A stretch of DNA of 64,000 nt from Chrysopilus asiliformis (GCA_964034945.1 OZ035960.1:74870585-74934584), one strand, 5' to 3'. Numbered from the stretch's first letter, positions 33,270 through 45,810 are shown. Notes: generated from the sequence alone by a model not told the origin. A program made the numbers and translations.

Positions 33270-33600
33270 CTTCCTTCCCTCATAAATTTTGAACTACTCA
33301 ACCGATTTCGGTCTCGTTTTTGGCATTCGGCTGGATATGGGTGTCGCAAGGTTCTTGGGTTTAAAAATTCCCCCTCCCCCCCAAAATAAACCCCCTCTCT
33401 TTGTATCTTCTGATCCACTGAACCGATTCCGATCCCGGTTTCGGTATTCCGTTGTAAATAATGAAAGGAATATTTTAGTGTGTAAGAATTCAGTCTCCCC
33501 TTAACGTTACCTCTCCTCTCCCTGTGTATTTTGATTCCCTGAACCGTTTTCGATCCCGCTTCGGCATTCGAGGGACATTATTTGGAAAAAATTGATAATC
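33270..33600. repeat. Three degenerate direct repeats, about 120-bp period
   Basis: Related strings recur: ctcaaccgatttcggtctcg, then ctgaaccgattccgatcccg, then ctgaaccgttttcgatcccg. Each is followed by a ggcattcg/ggtattccg variant. A C-rich segment (cccctcccccccaaaat) lies between the first and second. Not coding. Confidence 0.5.
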
Positions 33601-34621
33601 TAAAGATAATTATTACAAAACAAAATGGTTACCAAAAAACTTTAAATTCAATCGTTTGTTCACTGTTATCTTTAAAAAGAGTGAAAAAAAGAACAAATAA
33701 AAATTTTGAAAACCCCCTGACTAAAGAAAAACCCTAAAAAATTGAAAAACTGAATAAAAAAAATCCTTTAAAAAGGATAAAATAATCATTACTTTGTGTG
33801 CGTCGGGAAAGCCTATTGGTCGTTGAATTTGTGTGGATTTGGACTATAATCTAGGGAATAAACAATGGGACGTGTAAGAAAGGCCGCCGAGCTGAAAAAT
33901 CGGTAAGAAGAGCTTTAAAAATTTAATCCTTTGCCACAAATAATTAGTAAAATAACTGAAATCGGTCAATCTCATATCAAAATTTGGAAAGTTGTAATTG
34001 TTGACACGCCATCATGTGTATAATATAGAGCAGTGCTCCGCAACCTTTATTTGCAGACGGCACACCAATTTTTTTTCTGGAAATTCGGGGCACGCCACAA
34101 AAGAAAATATAAAAAAATTTGTGTATAAAATATTTATAATGAAAAAATTAACAAAAAAATCCTGAAAGAATTATTAAATAGCTATTTGAAATGTTTACCG
34201 CGGCACACCTAATATCATTTCCCGGCACACCAGTGTGCCGCGGAGTGGACATCCGGACTTGTACCAATGGCCGCCGAGCTAAATGTCGTTCTTTGTCACA
34301 TTATCAAAATAACGGAAATCGCTTAATATAAGTAAAAAAACTCATGTCTAGTCGCTCTAGTCCGGATGTCCACTCTCTATATTATGGGCTCTATACACAC
34401 ATACTGGTGTCATAACGCCGACATTGACGCCTCATCTGTTTGGGGCATAACTTTCGAGATATTTAAATTCAACCCTAAATAATAATAAAAATCCTTTAAA
34501 AAGGATAAAATAATATAATCATTGGAGTAAATTTAAAATTGGTTTGCATCAGGACAACCTTGCTCCACAAATTCAACGACCAATAGGCTTTCCCGACGCA
34601 CACAAAGAACCATGCAGGATT

Positions 34622-36736
34622 TGGCGTTTTTTATGCCCCCGGGTTAACTTTTGAACCAGTTCGGGTTTCACTTTCGTATTACCCCCATTGGAAAGGTAAT
34701 TTGCTCTAGTTTCATGGACATAAGCTCTTTTTTGGCGGGGAACTGCAGGGGGATGGTCAGCTGCCATCTTAGGCGCAATGATTTTTTCATGCATTTTTCG
34801 ACGATTTTTATGCCCCCGGGCTAACGTTTGAACCAGTTCGGGTTTCACTTTCGTATTACCCCCATTGGAAAGGTAATTTGCTCTAGTTTCATGGACATAA
34901 GCTCTTTTTTGGCGGGGAACTGCAGGGGGATGGTCAGCTGCCATCTTAGGCGCACTGCTTTTTTCATGCATTTTTCGACGATTTTTATGCCCCCGGGCTA
35001 ACTTTTGAACCAGTTCGGGTTTCACTTTCGTATTACCCCCATTGGAAAGGTAATTTGCTCTAGTTTCATGGACATAAGCTCTTTTTTGGCGGGGAACTGC
35101 AGGGGGATGGTCAGCTGCCATCTTAGGCGCACTGCTTTTTTCATGCATTTTTCGACGATTTTTATGCCCCCGGGCTAACTTTTGAACCAGTTCGGGTTTC
35201 ACTTTCGTATTACCCCCATTGGAAAGGTAATTTGCTCTAGTTTCATGGACATAAGCTCTTTTTTGGCGGGGAACTGCAGGGGGATGGTCAGCTGCCATCT
35301 TAGGCGCAATGATTTTTTCATGCATTTTTCGACGATTTTTATGCCCCCGGGCTAACGTTTGAACCAGTTCGGGTTTCACTTTCGTATTACCCCCATTGGA
35401 AAGGTAATTTGCTCTAGTTTCATGGACATAAGCTCTTTTTTGGCGGGGAACTGCAGGGGGATGGTCAGCTGCCATCTTAGGCGCAATGATTTTTTCATGC
35501 ATTTTTCGACGATTTTTATGCCCCCGGGCTAACGTTTGAACCAGTTCGGGTTTCACTTTCGTATTACCCCCATTGGAAAGGTAATTTGCTCTAGTTTCAT
35601 GGACATAAGCTCTTTTTTGGCGGGGAACTGCAGGGGGATGGTCAGCTGCCATCTTAGGCGCACTGCTTTTTTCATGCATTTTTCGACGATTTTTATGCCC
35701 CCGGGCTAACTTTTGAACCAGTTCGGGTTTCACTTTCGTATTACCCCCATTGGAAAGGTAATTTGCTCTAGTTTCATGGACATAAGCTCTTTTTTGGCGG
35801 GGAACTGCAGGGGGATGGTCAGCTGCCATCTTAGGCGCAATGATTTTTTCATGCATTTTTCGACGATTTTTATGCCCCCGGGCTAACTTTTGAACCAGTT
35901 CGGGTTTCACTTTCGTATTACCCCCATTGGAAAGGTAATTTGCTCTAGTTTCATGGACATAAGCTCTTTTTTGGCGGGGAACTGCAGGGGGATGGTCAGC
36001 TGCCATCTTAGGCGCAATGATTTTTTCATGCATTTTTCGACGATTTTTATGCCCCCGGGCTAACGTTTGAACCAGTTCGGGTTTCACTTTCGTATTACCC
36101 CCATTGGAAAGGTAATTTGCTCTAGTTTCATGGACATAAGCTCTTTTTTGGCGGGGAACTGCAGGGGGATGGTCAGCTGCCATCTTAGGCGCACTGCTTT
36201 TTTCATGCATTTTTCGACGATTTTTATGCCCCCGGGCTAACTTTTGAACCAGTTCGGGTTTCACTTTCGTATTACCCCCATTGGAAAGGTAATTTGCTCT
36301 AGTTTCATGGACATAAGCTCTTTTTTGGCGGGGAACTGCAGGGGGATGGTCAGCTGCCATCTTAGGCGCACTGCTTTTTTCATGCATTTTTCGACGATTT
36401 TTATGCCCCCGGGCTAACTTTTGAACCAGTTCGGGTTTCACTTTCGTATTACCCCCATTGGAAAGGTAATTTGCTCTAGTTTCATGGACATAAGCTCTTT
36501 TTTGGCGGGGAACTGCAGGGGGATGGTCAGCTGCCATCTTAGGCGCACTGCTTTTTTCATGCATTTTTCGACGATTTTTATGCCCCCGGGCTAACTTTTG
36601 AACCAGTTCGGGTTTCACTTTCGTATTACCCCCATTGGAAAGGTAATTTGCTCTAGTTTCATGGACATAAGCTCTTTTTTGGCGGGGAACTGCAGGGGGA
36701 TGGTCAGCTGCCATCTTAGGCGTAATGATTTTTCCA
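34622..36736 (-). repeat. 177-bp tandem array, left arm (about 12 units)
   Basis: Twelve head-to-tail units read outward on the minus strand. Units differ only at a few positions: AAG/ACG (Lys/Thr), AGCAGT/ATCATT (Ser-Ser/Ile-Ile) and gcc/acc. A 713-codon frame stays open from 36714 to 34573 because the unit length is a multiple of three. The outer end runs into a segment (34566-34606) that is an inverted copy of 33797-33838. Confidence 0.93.
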
Positions 36737-39700
36737 TGAAAAAATCATTGCGCCTAAGATGGCAGCTGACCATCCCCCTGCAGTTCCCCGCCAAAAAAGA
36801 GCTTATGTCCATGAAACTAGAGCAAATTACCTTTCCAATGGGGGTAATACGAAAGTGAAACCCGAACTGGTTCAAAAGTTAGCCCGGGGGCATAAAAATC
36901 GTCGAAAAATGCATGAAAAAAGCAGTGCGCCTAAGATGGCAGCTGACCATCCCCCTGCAGTTCCCCGCCAAAAAAGAGCTTATGTCCATGAAACTAGAGC
37001 AAATTACCTTTCCAATGGGGGTAATACGAAAGTGAAACCCGAACTGGTTCAAACGTTAGCCCGGGGGCATAAAAATCGTCGAAAAATGCATGAAAAAATC
37101 ATTGCGCCTAAGATGGCAGCTGACCATCCCCCTGCAGTTCCCCGCCAAAAAAGAGCTTATGTCCATGAAACTAGAGCAAATTACCTTTCCAATGGGGGTA
37201 ATACGAAAGTGAAACCCGAACTGGTTCAAACGTTAGCCCGGGGGCATAAAAATCGTCGAAAAATGCATGAAAAAATCATTGCGCCTAAGATGGCAGCTGA
37301 CCATCCCCCTGCAGTTCCCCGCCAAAAAAGAGCTTATGTCCATGAAACTAGAGCAAATTACCTTTCCAATGGGGGTAATACGAAAGTGAAACCCGAACTG
37401 GTTCAAACGTTAGCCCGGGGGCATAAAAATCGTCGAAAAATGCATGAAAAAATCATTGCGCCTAAGATGGCAGCTGACCATCCCCCTGCAGTTCCCCGCC
37501 AAAAAAGAGCTTATGTCCATGAAACTAGAGCAAATTACCTTTCCAATGGGGGTAATACGAAAGTGAAACCCGAACTGGTTCAAAAGTTAGCCCGGGGGCA
37601 TAAAAATCGTCGAAAAATGCATGAAAAAAGCAGTGCGCCTAAGATGGCAGCTGACCATCCCCCTGCAGTTCCCCGCCAAAAAAGAGCTTATGTCCATGAA
37701 ACTAGAGCAAATTACCTTTCCAATGGGGGTAATACGAAAGTGAAACCCGAACTGGTTCAAACGTTAGCCCGGGGGCATAAAAATCGTCGAAAAATGCATG
37801 AAAAAATCATTGCGCCTAAGATGGCAGCTGACCATCCCCCTGCAGTTCCCCGCCAAAAAAGAGCTTATGTCCATGAAACTAGAGCAAATTACCTTTCCAA
37901 TGGGGGTAATACGAAAGTGAAACCCGAACTGGTTCAAACGTTAGCCCGGGGGCATAAAAATCGTCGAAAAATGCATGAAAAAATCATTGCGCCTAAGATG
38001 GCAGCTGACCATCCCCCTGCAGTTCCCCGCCAAAAAAGAGCTTATGTCCATGAAACTAGAGCAAATTACCTTTCCAATGGGGGTAATACGAAAGTGAAAC
38101 CCGAACTGGTTCAAACGTTAGCCCGGGGGCATAAAAATCGTCGAAAAATGCATGAAAAAATCATTGCGCCTAAGATGGCAGCTGACCATCCCCCTGCAGT
38201 TCCCCGCCAAAAAAGAGCTTATGTCCATGAAACTAGAGCAAATTACCTTTCCAATGGGGGTAATACGAAAGTGAAACCCGAACTGGTTCAAACGTTAGCC
38301 CGGGGGCATAAAAATCGTCGAAAAATGCATGAAAAAAGCAGTGCGCCTAAGATGGCAGCTGACCATCCCCCTGCAGTTCCCCGCCAAAAAAGAGCTTATG
38401 TCCATGAAACTAGAGCAAATTACCTTTCCAATGGGGGTAATACGAAAGTGAAACCCGAACTGGTTCAAACGTTAGCCCGGGGGCATAAAAATCGTCGAAA
38501 AATGCATGAAAAAATCATTGCGCCTAAGATGGCAGCTGACCATCCCCCTGCAGTTCCCCGCCAAAAAAGAGCTTATGTCCATGAAACTAGAGCAAATTAC
38601 CTTTCCAATGGGGGTAATACGAAAGTGAAACCCGAACTGGTTCAAACGTTAGCCCGGGGGCATAAAAATCGTCGAAAAATGCATGAAAAAATCATTGCGC
38701 CTAAGATGGCAGCTGACCATCCCCCTGCAGTTCCCCGCCAAAAAAGAGCTTATGTCCATGAAACTAGAGCAAATTACCTTTCCAATGGGGGTAATACGAA
38801 AGTGAAACCCGAACTGGTTCAAAAGTTAACCCGGGGGCATAAAAATCGTCGAAAAATGCATGAAAAAAGCAGTGCGCCTAAGATGGCAGCTGACCATCCC
38901 CCTGCAGTTCCCCGCCAAAAAAGAGCTTATGTCCATGAAACTAGAGCAAATTACCTTTCCAATGGGGGTAATACGAAAGTGAAACCCGAACTGGTTCAAA
39001 CGTTAGCCCGGGGGCATAAAAATCGTCGAAAAATGCATGAAAAAATCATTGCGCCTAAGATGGCAGCTGACCATCCCCCTGCAGTTCCCCGCCAAAAAAG
39101 AGCTTATGTCCATGAAACTAGAGCAAATTACCTTTCCAATGGGGGTAATACGAAAGTGAAACCCGAACTGGTTCAAACGTTAGCCCGGGGGCATAAAAAT
39201 CGTCGAAAAATGCATGAAAAAATCATTGCGCCTAAGATGGCAGCTGACCATCCCCCTGCAGTTCCCCGCCAAAAAAGAGCTTATGTCCATGAAACTAGAG
39301 CAAATTACCTTTCCAATGGGGGTAATACGAAAGTGAAACCCGAACTGGTTCAAACGTTAGCCCGGGGGCATAAAAATCGTCGAAAAATGCATGAAAAAAT
39401 CATTGCGCCTAAGATGGCAGCTGACCATCCCCCTGCAGTTCCCCGCCAAAAAAGAGCTTATGTCCATGAAACTAGAGCAAATTACCTTTCCAATGGGGGT
39501 AATACGAAAGTGAAACCCGAACTGGTTCAAAAGTTAACCCGGGGGCATAAAAATCGTCGAAAAATGCATGAAAAAAGCAGTGCGCCTAAGATGGCAGCTG
39601 ACCATCCCCCTGCAGTTCCCCGCCAAAAAAGAGCTTATGTCCATGAAACTAGAGCAAATTACCTTTCCAATGGGGGTAATACGAAAGTGAAACCCGAACT

Positions 39701-40405
39701 GGTTCAAACGTTAGCCCGGGGGCATAAAAATCGTCGAAAAATGCATGAAAAAATCATTGCGCCTAAGATGGCAGCTGACCATCCCCCTGCAGTTCCCCGC
39801 CAAAAAAGAGCTTATGTCCATGAAACTAGAGCAAATTACCTTTCCAATGGGGGTAATACGAAAGTGAAACCCGAACTGGTTCAAACGTTAGCCCGGGGGC
39901 ATAAAAATCGTCGAAAAATGCATGAAAAAATCATTGCGCCTAAGATGGCAGCTGACCATCCCCCTGCAGTTCCCCGCCAAAAAAGAGATTATATCCATGA
40001 AACTAGAGCAAATTACCTTTCCAATGGGGGTAATACGAAAGTGAAACCCGAACTGGTTCAAAAGTTAACCCGGGGGCATAAAAATCGTCGAAAAATGCAT
40101 GAAAAAATCATTGCGCCTAAGATGGCAGCTGACCATCCCCCTGCAGTTCCCCGCCAAAAAAGAGCTTATGTCCATGAAACTAGAGCAAATTACCTTTCCA
40201 ATGGGGGTAATACGAAAGTGAAACCCGAACTGGTTCAAAAGTTAACCCGGGGGCATAAAAATCGTCGAAAAATGCATGAAAAAAGCAGTGCGCCTAAGAT
40301 GGCAGCTGACCATCCCCCTGCAGTTCCCCGCCAAAAAAGAGCTTATGTCCATGAAACTAGAGCAAATTACCTTTCCAATGGGGGTAATACGAAAGTGAAA
40401 CCCAA
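36737..40405 (+). repeat. 177-bp tandem array, right arm (about 20.7 units)
   Basis: Mirror image of the left arm, meeting it with no spacer at a dyad between 36736 and 36737 (mismatches only at 734/739 and 723/750 near the centre). Unit variants recur roughly every fourth unit (Lys + Ser-Ser, then three Thr + Ile-Ile units), a higher-order pattern. The 59-residue period starts MAADHPPAVPRQKRAYVHE and includes KNRRKMHEK. The frame 36759-40412 has 1217 codons. One unit has two changes (DYIHE). The last unit ends early at KVKPKS. Confidence 0.93.
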
Positions 40406-40695
40406 AAGTTAGTAAAGGGGCATTTTCGTGCATCGTTCTTTTAAATTTACTGTAATGCTTATTTTATCCTTTTTAAAGGATTTTTTTTTATTCAGGAGTT
40501 TTTCAATTTTTTAGGCTTTTTCTTTCGGGGGTTTTTCATTTTTTTTTTAAAAAACCACAATCGTCTGTATGATATGGGAATAATAGTCTGTATTTTTTAA
40601 ACAAGGTTTAATTTTATTTTATCACGAAAAAATTAAGTTTGTTTTACAGAAAACATGTTTTAAAAGAGCAGTTAAAACAATTTTGTTTATTTCAG

Positions 40696-41583
40696 ATATG
40701 GCCAAATGATATCATCATCGTTAATTGAATTTTGTCGACAGTATATGCAAAGCATAACAATAAATACAACTTCTTGGTTTTCATCTCTTTCGAACATAGT
40801 TGGTAATATGTTTGTTTCAGACGAAGGATGTGAAAGAACTCAACAAATTAAAGCACATAATGCGTTGTTATTGGCACTGTATGAGGCTGTACATTTAAAT
40901 CGGAATTTTATTACCACCTTATCTCATACTCAGGCTGAGACTAGTGCTCCGCCATCTCCTAGTAATACACTTAATACCAATCAACCATTGCCAGATTTTA
41001 CTTCAGTTCCGGCCATCGATATTCCACAATATCCAACAAATCTATTAGTCGCAGTTTTCCAATATTGGTGGAAATTTGTTTTTCATTATTTTTCTATTTA
41101 ACTGTTATTTTTTATAATTCTAGCTCTATTGTAATGCAGGATAACAAATCTGAATCTAGCGCAGCAAATCTAAAGCTCTGTTTTATTATATTAACATGTA
41201 TTTCGGAAGATCAATATGCGAACTCTATGATGCATGATTCTAATTTAACGTTTAAAGTATTGCTTTATCGAGCTCAAATGCGACACAGGAAATTGGGAAT
41301 AGACCGATGGGGTAAATCCCAACCGTTGGCGACAACTCTAATGGATTTACTTGTGGAGTTTATTGTTTCTCATCTAATGAAAAAATTTCCAGTGGAATTG
41401 TATTTACTTTGCGTTGGAATCATACACCGAATTTTGTGTTATCAAAAAAGATGCCGAGTTCGCCTTAATTATCCATGGAAAGAGTTATGGTCAGCATTGA
41501 TTGGCTTGTTGCGATTTCTTGTTAATCAGGAACAAAACCTAATAAAAAAATGCAATACATTTCATCTATCGCTTCAGGTTAAC

Positions 41584-41626
<43 letters not shown>

Positions 41627-41775
41627 AAACTCATTACATATATTTCAGATTATCAACATATTTAATTTGTTTATTACATATGGGGATACTTTCTTGGCAA
41701 CTACTAACAGTTATGATGAACTTTATTATGAATTAAATAGAGAAGAAAAAGTATTCAGTGAAATTCACGCAATGG
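40696..41775 (+). CDS. ARMH3: ARMH3 homolog, exons 4-6
   Basis: Inferred exons 40696-41067, 41124-41577 and 41649-41775. The exon 4/5 junction rebuilds Cys in LLVAVFQYCSIVMQD across a 56-bp intron. Exon 5 carries ISEDQYANSMMHDSNL and MRHRKLGIDRW, and it includes most of the conserved ARMH3_C (DUF1741) region. The 71-bp intron 5 contains a (TA)n tract at 41585-41622. Exon 6 reads IINIFNLFITYGDTFL and SYDELYYEL, then ends with phase 1 at donor gtaagc. All frames agree and no stop is met. The predicted helical-repeat fold is family knowledge. Confidence 0.94.
41585..41622. repeat. (TA)n microsatellite in ARMH3 intron 5
   Basis: About 19 TA units immediately after the donor of the 71-bp intron 5, so intron length is probably polymorphic. 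Confidence 0.85.
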
Positions 41776-42243
41776 GTAAGCATAAAATTGGAATAGTTTG
41801 TCTTTTCCATCAATGCTAAAATATTTCCAATATATTTTTTTTTTAACATAATGAAACGACTAGGTTCGGCAATATAAATGATGTAAATAAAAATCGAGCT
41901 TAAAACTTCTTATTTTCTAATGATGGAAACAATGCGACGCATGTAAAATTATTTGCTGGAAGGTGCGCTATGGACAGAAAATTTTCTAAAAATGCGGCAT
42001 AGGGGAATATTTTTTCGTGTTTTTTTCGTTTCTAACCGCTCTCACCGCACTAGGTTTCGAAGACGTGTGATTCGGCTTTTGCTACAACATTTCGCAACTG
42101 CGTGGTTTTTGTCATAATTTCGTAAATTCTGTTAATAACTTCGATTTGCGTAAATTCGAATGTCTGCGCTTTTTATTTTGAAAAGAAATCACTGCACAGA
42201 AGGATGCTCACTACGCAGTTTAAATCTGCATCACTTTTCTTTT

Positions 42244-42810
42244 GACGTGGATACGTCTTGGATTTTGGTTATGGGGGTACAAAATAGAAAATTGGCTTGC
42301 TGCCATGATAACAAATTTGCAATCGATGATACTCGATAGTTTGTGGTGACATCCGAACAGAAACTGTGTTATAAAATGCGGCCTACATTAAAGCATTGTT
42401 TAGGGTATTTTGTTATGTTAAACTATGTTCAATTATTTAAAAAAAATCAAAATGTTAATTTTCACTGCCGCTGTTATGCTGTATTTGCTGCTTGTAATAC
42501 AGATATCACATTTTATACTCTTTTTATGCTCCTTTGTGTGTATTGAATCTCATGTTATTTCGTTATTTTCGCTTTTAAAAGTTTCGCTTTTAAAAGTTTC
42601 GCTTTTAACGGTAAGAGCGCTTGCTGTGGTTTCCGAATCTCGTTCTTGGGAACGAAAATGATTTCTATTTAAGTTTTCGCTCCTTGTTCAAAGCGGTTTG
42701 TGGGTCTCGCATAAAATGCGATGGCTGCTGGGTATGATGCACACACATCTATAAGGATGTATTTCATTAGTAAGAGAGCAATATTTCGCTCCCAGCATTA
42801 AAGTTCTGTT
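42244..42810. repeat. Dispersed repeat R1, copy 2 (uninterrupted)
   Basis: Aligns with 1968-3240 but without the two MITEs, so it records both empty sites. A local triplication of cttttaaaagtttcg occurs at 42568-42605. Function unknown. Confidence 0.8.
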
Positions 42811-43023
42811 CTCAAAGAACGTAGAAACAAGAGCAAGAATGTAAAAACCATAATTTCGTTCTTGTTCTTTGGGGGGTTTATTGAAATGCTAAATTTTTAT
42901 TTTCCATTGACTTCAATTCCTCCTCGGGAGCAGAACAAAAGACTAGACATGGGAGCGTTTTGAACACTATGATATTTATTTCATACTTCGCTTATCATAA
43001 ACCAATTATAAATAAAATTATTT

Positions 43024-43262
43024 CACCATACGGGTGAAACCGAATATCTCAAAAACGGTACATCTTATCAAAAAAGTGCAAGAGCAAAAGTTATTTAGGA
43101 TATGATTCTATTTACTCCAATACATCAAAATCCGATTGGAATAAATTTTAAAAAATTTTATTGAAAAGTTTGACTTCAAAGTGGAATTTTGATACAACTG
43201 TTCGCCGTTCACTTAAATCTCCATACGGGTTTTCAATGATTGGCAATTATAGTTTTTGGTAT
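43024..43262 (+). mobile_element. mini-me/DINE-like repeat fragment, copy 3
   Basis: The left terminus (accatacgggtgaaacc) is fused directly to the gaatatctcaaaaacggt part, so the GTCY half is deleted. The right end ccatacgggttttcaatgat is present. Confidence 0.7.
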
Positions 43263-43514
43263 GTTTTAAATGAAAATTTGTTTCCTTAATTTCCTTTTCA
43301 CTAAAATTTCTTACTTAAATATCTATTGGCGATCGTTGTAGGCGGATCCACGTCTTCTGGCCGTCTCTACGAGACAGACACCTGCTTTTTCGACATTAAT
43401 GGGCTTCCCGGAGAAAAACTTAAAGCGAATAACTAAAATTGGTAAAAAAAATTGTGTGTATTTTACCTATGAATATTTGTGTACCAATAGTGGGCCCCTT
43501 GGTTCTTGTTATAG

Positions 43515-45378
43515 ATCTGCAGTAGTATTCTTGGCACTTATAACGATGTAGTTATCCACAACGATGTCGTTATCCATAAATACGAATAAGAGCTTTAACG
43601 TTTGCGGAAGTGATATAAAATGGCGTTGTATTTGTTTCTCGCTGTCAACTTTCCAATAAAATTACCCTCGACTATGACTCCGCAACACTGATCCTTCCAA
43701 AACGAATTTTCATAACGACTGCTCTCGTAGCAGTCGATAAACACTAATGTTTGAGTTTCGTCCACTTAAGAATGTTGTCGCGTTGGCAAAAACGAAATAA
43801 AATGTTGAATGCGTCCCTTAACCCAAACAGCATCGAAAAGTACGGGAACATGAGATTTGTTCTTTGCGACTTGAAAGAGTAGAAATTTACACAATCGGGA
43901 TTAAAAATTTACACCTATAATTCACATCCGCGTAAAAGAAGCGAAAGAAGTGACGAGCACGATCTTTGGGGCAACATTCGCTTCATGAAAATCCTGCGGC
44001 GATAGAGCAGCATTTGATGGTTTTCGGGCCGAAATAGTGATTGGCTGTGGAGCCTGAACGTCAGTTTAATTTTGAAGAAGCGTGTGATGGAAAAAGTGAC
44101 GAAACTGCTACCACTAAAGTTTCATTAAAGCTCCCCGTCTGAGAAACACCAAAAAAAATTGATGCCTTCAGCCGCCATATTTCTCACTGACATTTGATGG
44201 AAACGATTTCGTTTCGAGAATTAAATTTCTTATTTCAGGCGAATGACTGAAGGATATTGCATAAAAAGTGGATAGCATACATTTTTGAAACAGCATAATT
44301 TTATTGGCATCAAAATTTCATTGCAAAAGAAAAAAAAATTTTACCGATAAAATAAAATTAAAGAAATTTTTGATTAAAAACAAAATAATTCGATGGCCAA
44401 TTAAAATCTGTTTAAATTTCAGATCCAATATTATCGAAAAATTTTAATGGCAATTAAAATCACGACATGCAACCGGAAGAAAAGTCCATTATAAAATAAC
44501 ACTCCACAAAAGTTTCCATTAATTTGTCGCCATTAGATTTTTCTCGTTCGTCTTCTGCTTACGTTTTTATTTGTTCATCTCTGTTTACTAGCAAGCATTC
44601 GAGGGAGAAAGAAAACCCGCTCGATGATTTGTGTAATTGTGTGATATAATGCCGTCAGATGACGCTCGCGCATGAGGCTACTAATTACGTCCCTGTCGTT
44701 ATAATTGCGACGTAGCAAACCGCAGAAAAGTGTTCCCCACTATGTGTGTCGTTGCGCGTCTCATACGCACAACTAGATACGTATTTGCGACATAAATTGC
44801 TTATCGCCGTGATCTGCATGGTGACGAACTATGGGGATAAACATCATATTTGCTGCCTAAAATGCTATTTGGGAATTGTCTAAACATTACTCGCATTTGC
44901 CTTTTCCTTAAAAAAACGAAATTAAATTCGCCTTTACTTTGTGATCAAGTTAAAATTTTCAAACCGCTGATGAAAAAAATCTTTCACACACAGCGAAATG
45001 AAAAACATAACAAAAGCTATAATTGCCAATCTGGCAATTATTGAAAACCCGTATGGTGATTTAAGTGAATGGCGAACAGTTTTATCAAAATTCCACTATG
45101 AAGTCAAACTTTCCAATAAGATTTTTTAAAATTTGTTCCAATCGGATTTTGATGTATGGGAGTTTTATGTAGAATAATATCCTGAATAACTTTTGTTCTT
45201 GGACTTTTTTGATAAGATGCACCGTTTTTGAGATATTCGCAAAAATCGTTTTCGTTCATTTTGGTCCATTTTTGCCCATTAACGAACTTAGCCTCGCATT
45301 TTACGAAAAACGAATCTGCGCAAAATTTCAAGTCTCTAGCTCAATCCGTGCGCCTGCAATCCGCGCCACAGACAGACG

Positions 45379-45425
<47 letters not shown>

Positions 45426-45705
45426 GGACAGACGGACGGACATGGAAAATTCAATTTTTTTTATCATTCTAAACACACCGGTGTAATTCATTTTTGTGTG
45501 TGATGACGGGATCTTGGCGTTACAAACGGTAAAGCAAAGTTAATATACCCTTTGGTTTCACCATACGGGTATAATTACAGCGGAAACCGGTTGTAGTGCC
45601 GAAAGAGGGAGGGAAACACATGTTGGCAGCAAGAAAGCGCAATAAAATTGAATTGAATCGAAATTGCTGACAGCAAAAAAAATCTTTTGTATTTAACCTC
45701 AACTC
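43515..45705. repeat. Dispersed repeat R2, copy 2 (reverse, interrupted)
   Basis: Reverse complement of 3790-4430, split by unrelated DNA at about 43841-44872 and by a mini-me/DINE repeat at 45003-45572. At 45705 it is abruptly joined to the LOA-type LINE. The 1 kb insertion at 43841-44872 has no recognisable ORF or end pair. Confidence 0.65.
45003..45572 (-). mobile_element. mini-me/DINE-like repeat, copy 4 (near full length)
   Basis: Reverse orientation, from aaaacataacaaaagctata to ggtttcaccatacgggtata. It includes a tract of GACA/GACG repeats at 45370-45440, the GTCY microsatellite on the opposite strand. It lacks the ggggggtacccccc module seen in copies 5-8. Confidence 0.8.
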
Positions 45706-45810
45706 CTGAATCATTTCTCCTGAAGACACTAGAAAGATTGTTAGATATTCATATACGTCAAAAAATTGACCCAAATAAGCTATCTGCATCTCAATACGCA
45801 TACTGTAAAA

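Larger units (their letters stand above)
33698..40548. mobile_element. Foldback element built of 177-bp tandem repeats
   Basis: Outer ends are inverted repeats of about 100 bp: 33698-33795 (ccctaaaaaattgaaaaact, then atcctttaaaaaggataaaa) matches the complement of 40451-40548. Inside are 0.7 kb of mixed sequence with MITE remnants (a hAT-like CAGTGCTCCGCAACC end at 34032), then the two-armed 177-bp array. Terminal repeats containing tandem modules resemble Foldback/Galileo-type transposons. An inverted satellite array captured in a transposon is the alternative. No transposase is present. Confidence 0.6.
21008..40695 (+). other. ARMH3: ARMH3 intron 3, 19.7 kb, transposon-filled
   Basis: Donor gtgagt at 21008 and acceptor tttatttcag ending at 40695. 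Joining across it gives the codon for Gly and continues YGQMISSSLIEFCRQYMQ in frame, so the distant exons belong together. The intron contains a piggyBac relic, an I-clade LINE on the opposite strand, several MITEs and the 33.7-40.5 kb foldback array. Confidence 0.88.

Noticed and set aside
36598..36875. Two 86-codon frames crossing the palindrome centre on opposite strands (MNQFGFHFRITPIG...)
   Set aside because: They are the antisense frame of the 177-bp unit running into the mirrored arm. Their near-identity follows from the palindrome and not from two genes.
34573..40412. Calling the 713- and 1217-codon ORFs protein-coding genes
   Set aside because: Unit length divisible by three and homogenised units guarantee open frames. 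No promoter, splice or codon evidence supports translation, so they are described as a repeat.
34573..40412. CRISPR-like array
   Set aside because: The 177-bp units are directly contiguous with no unique spacers, and the genome is eukaryotic.
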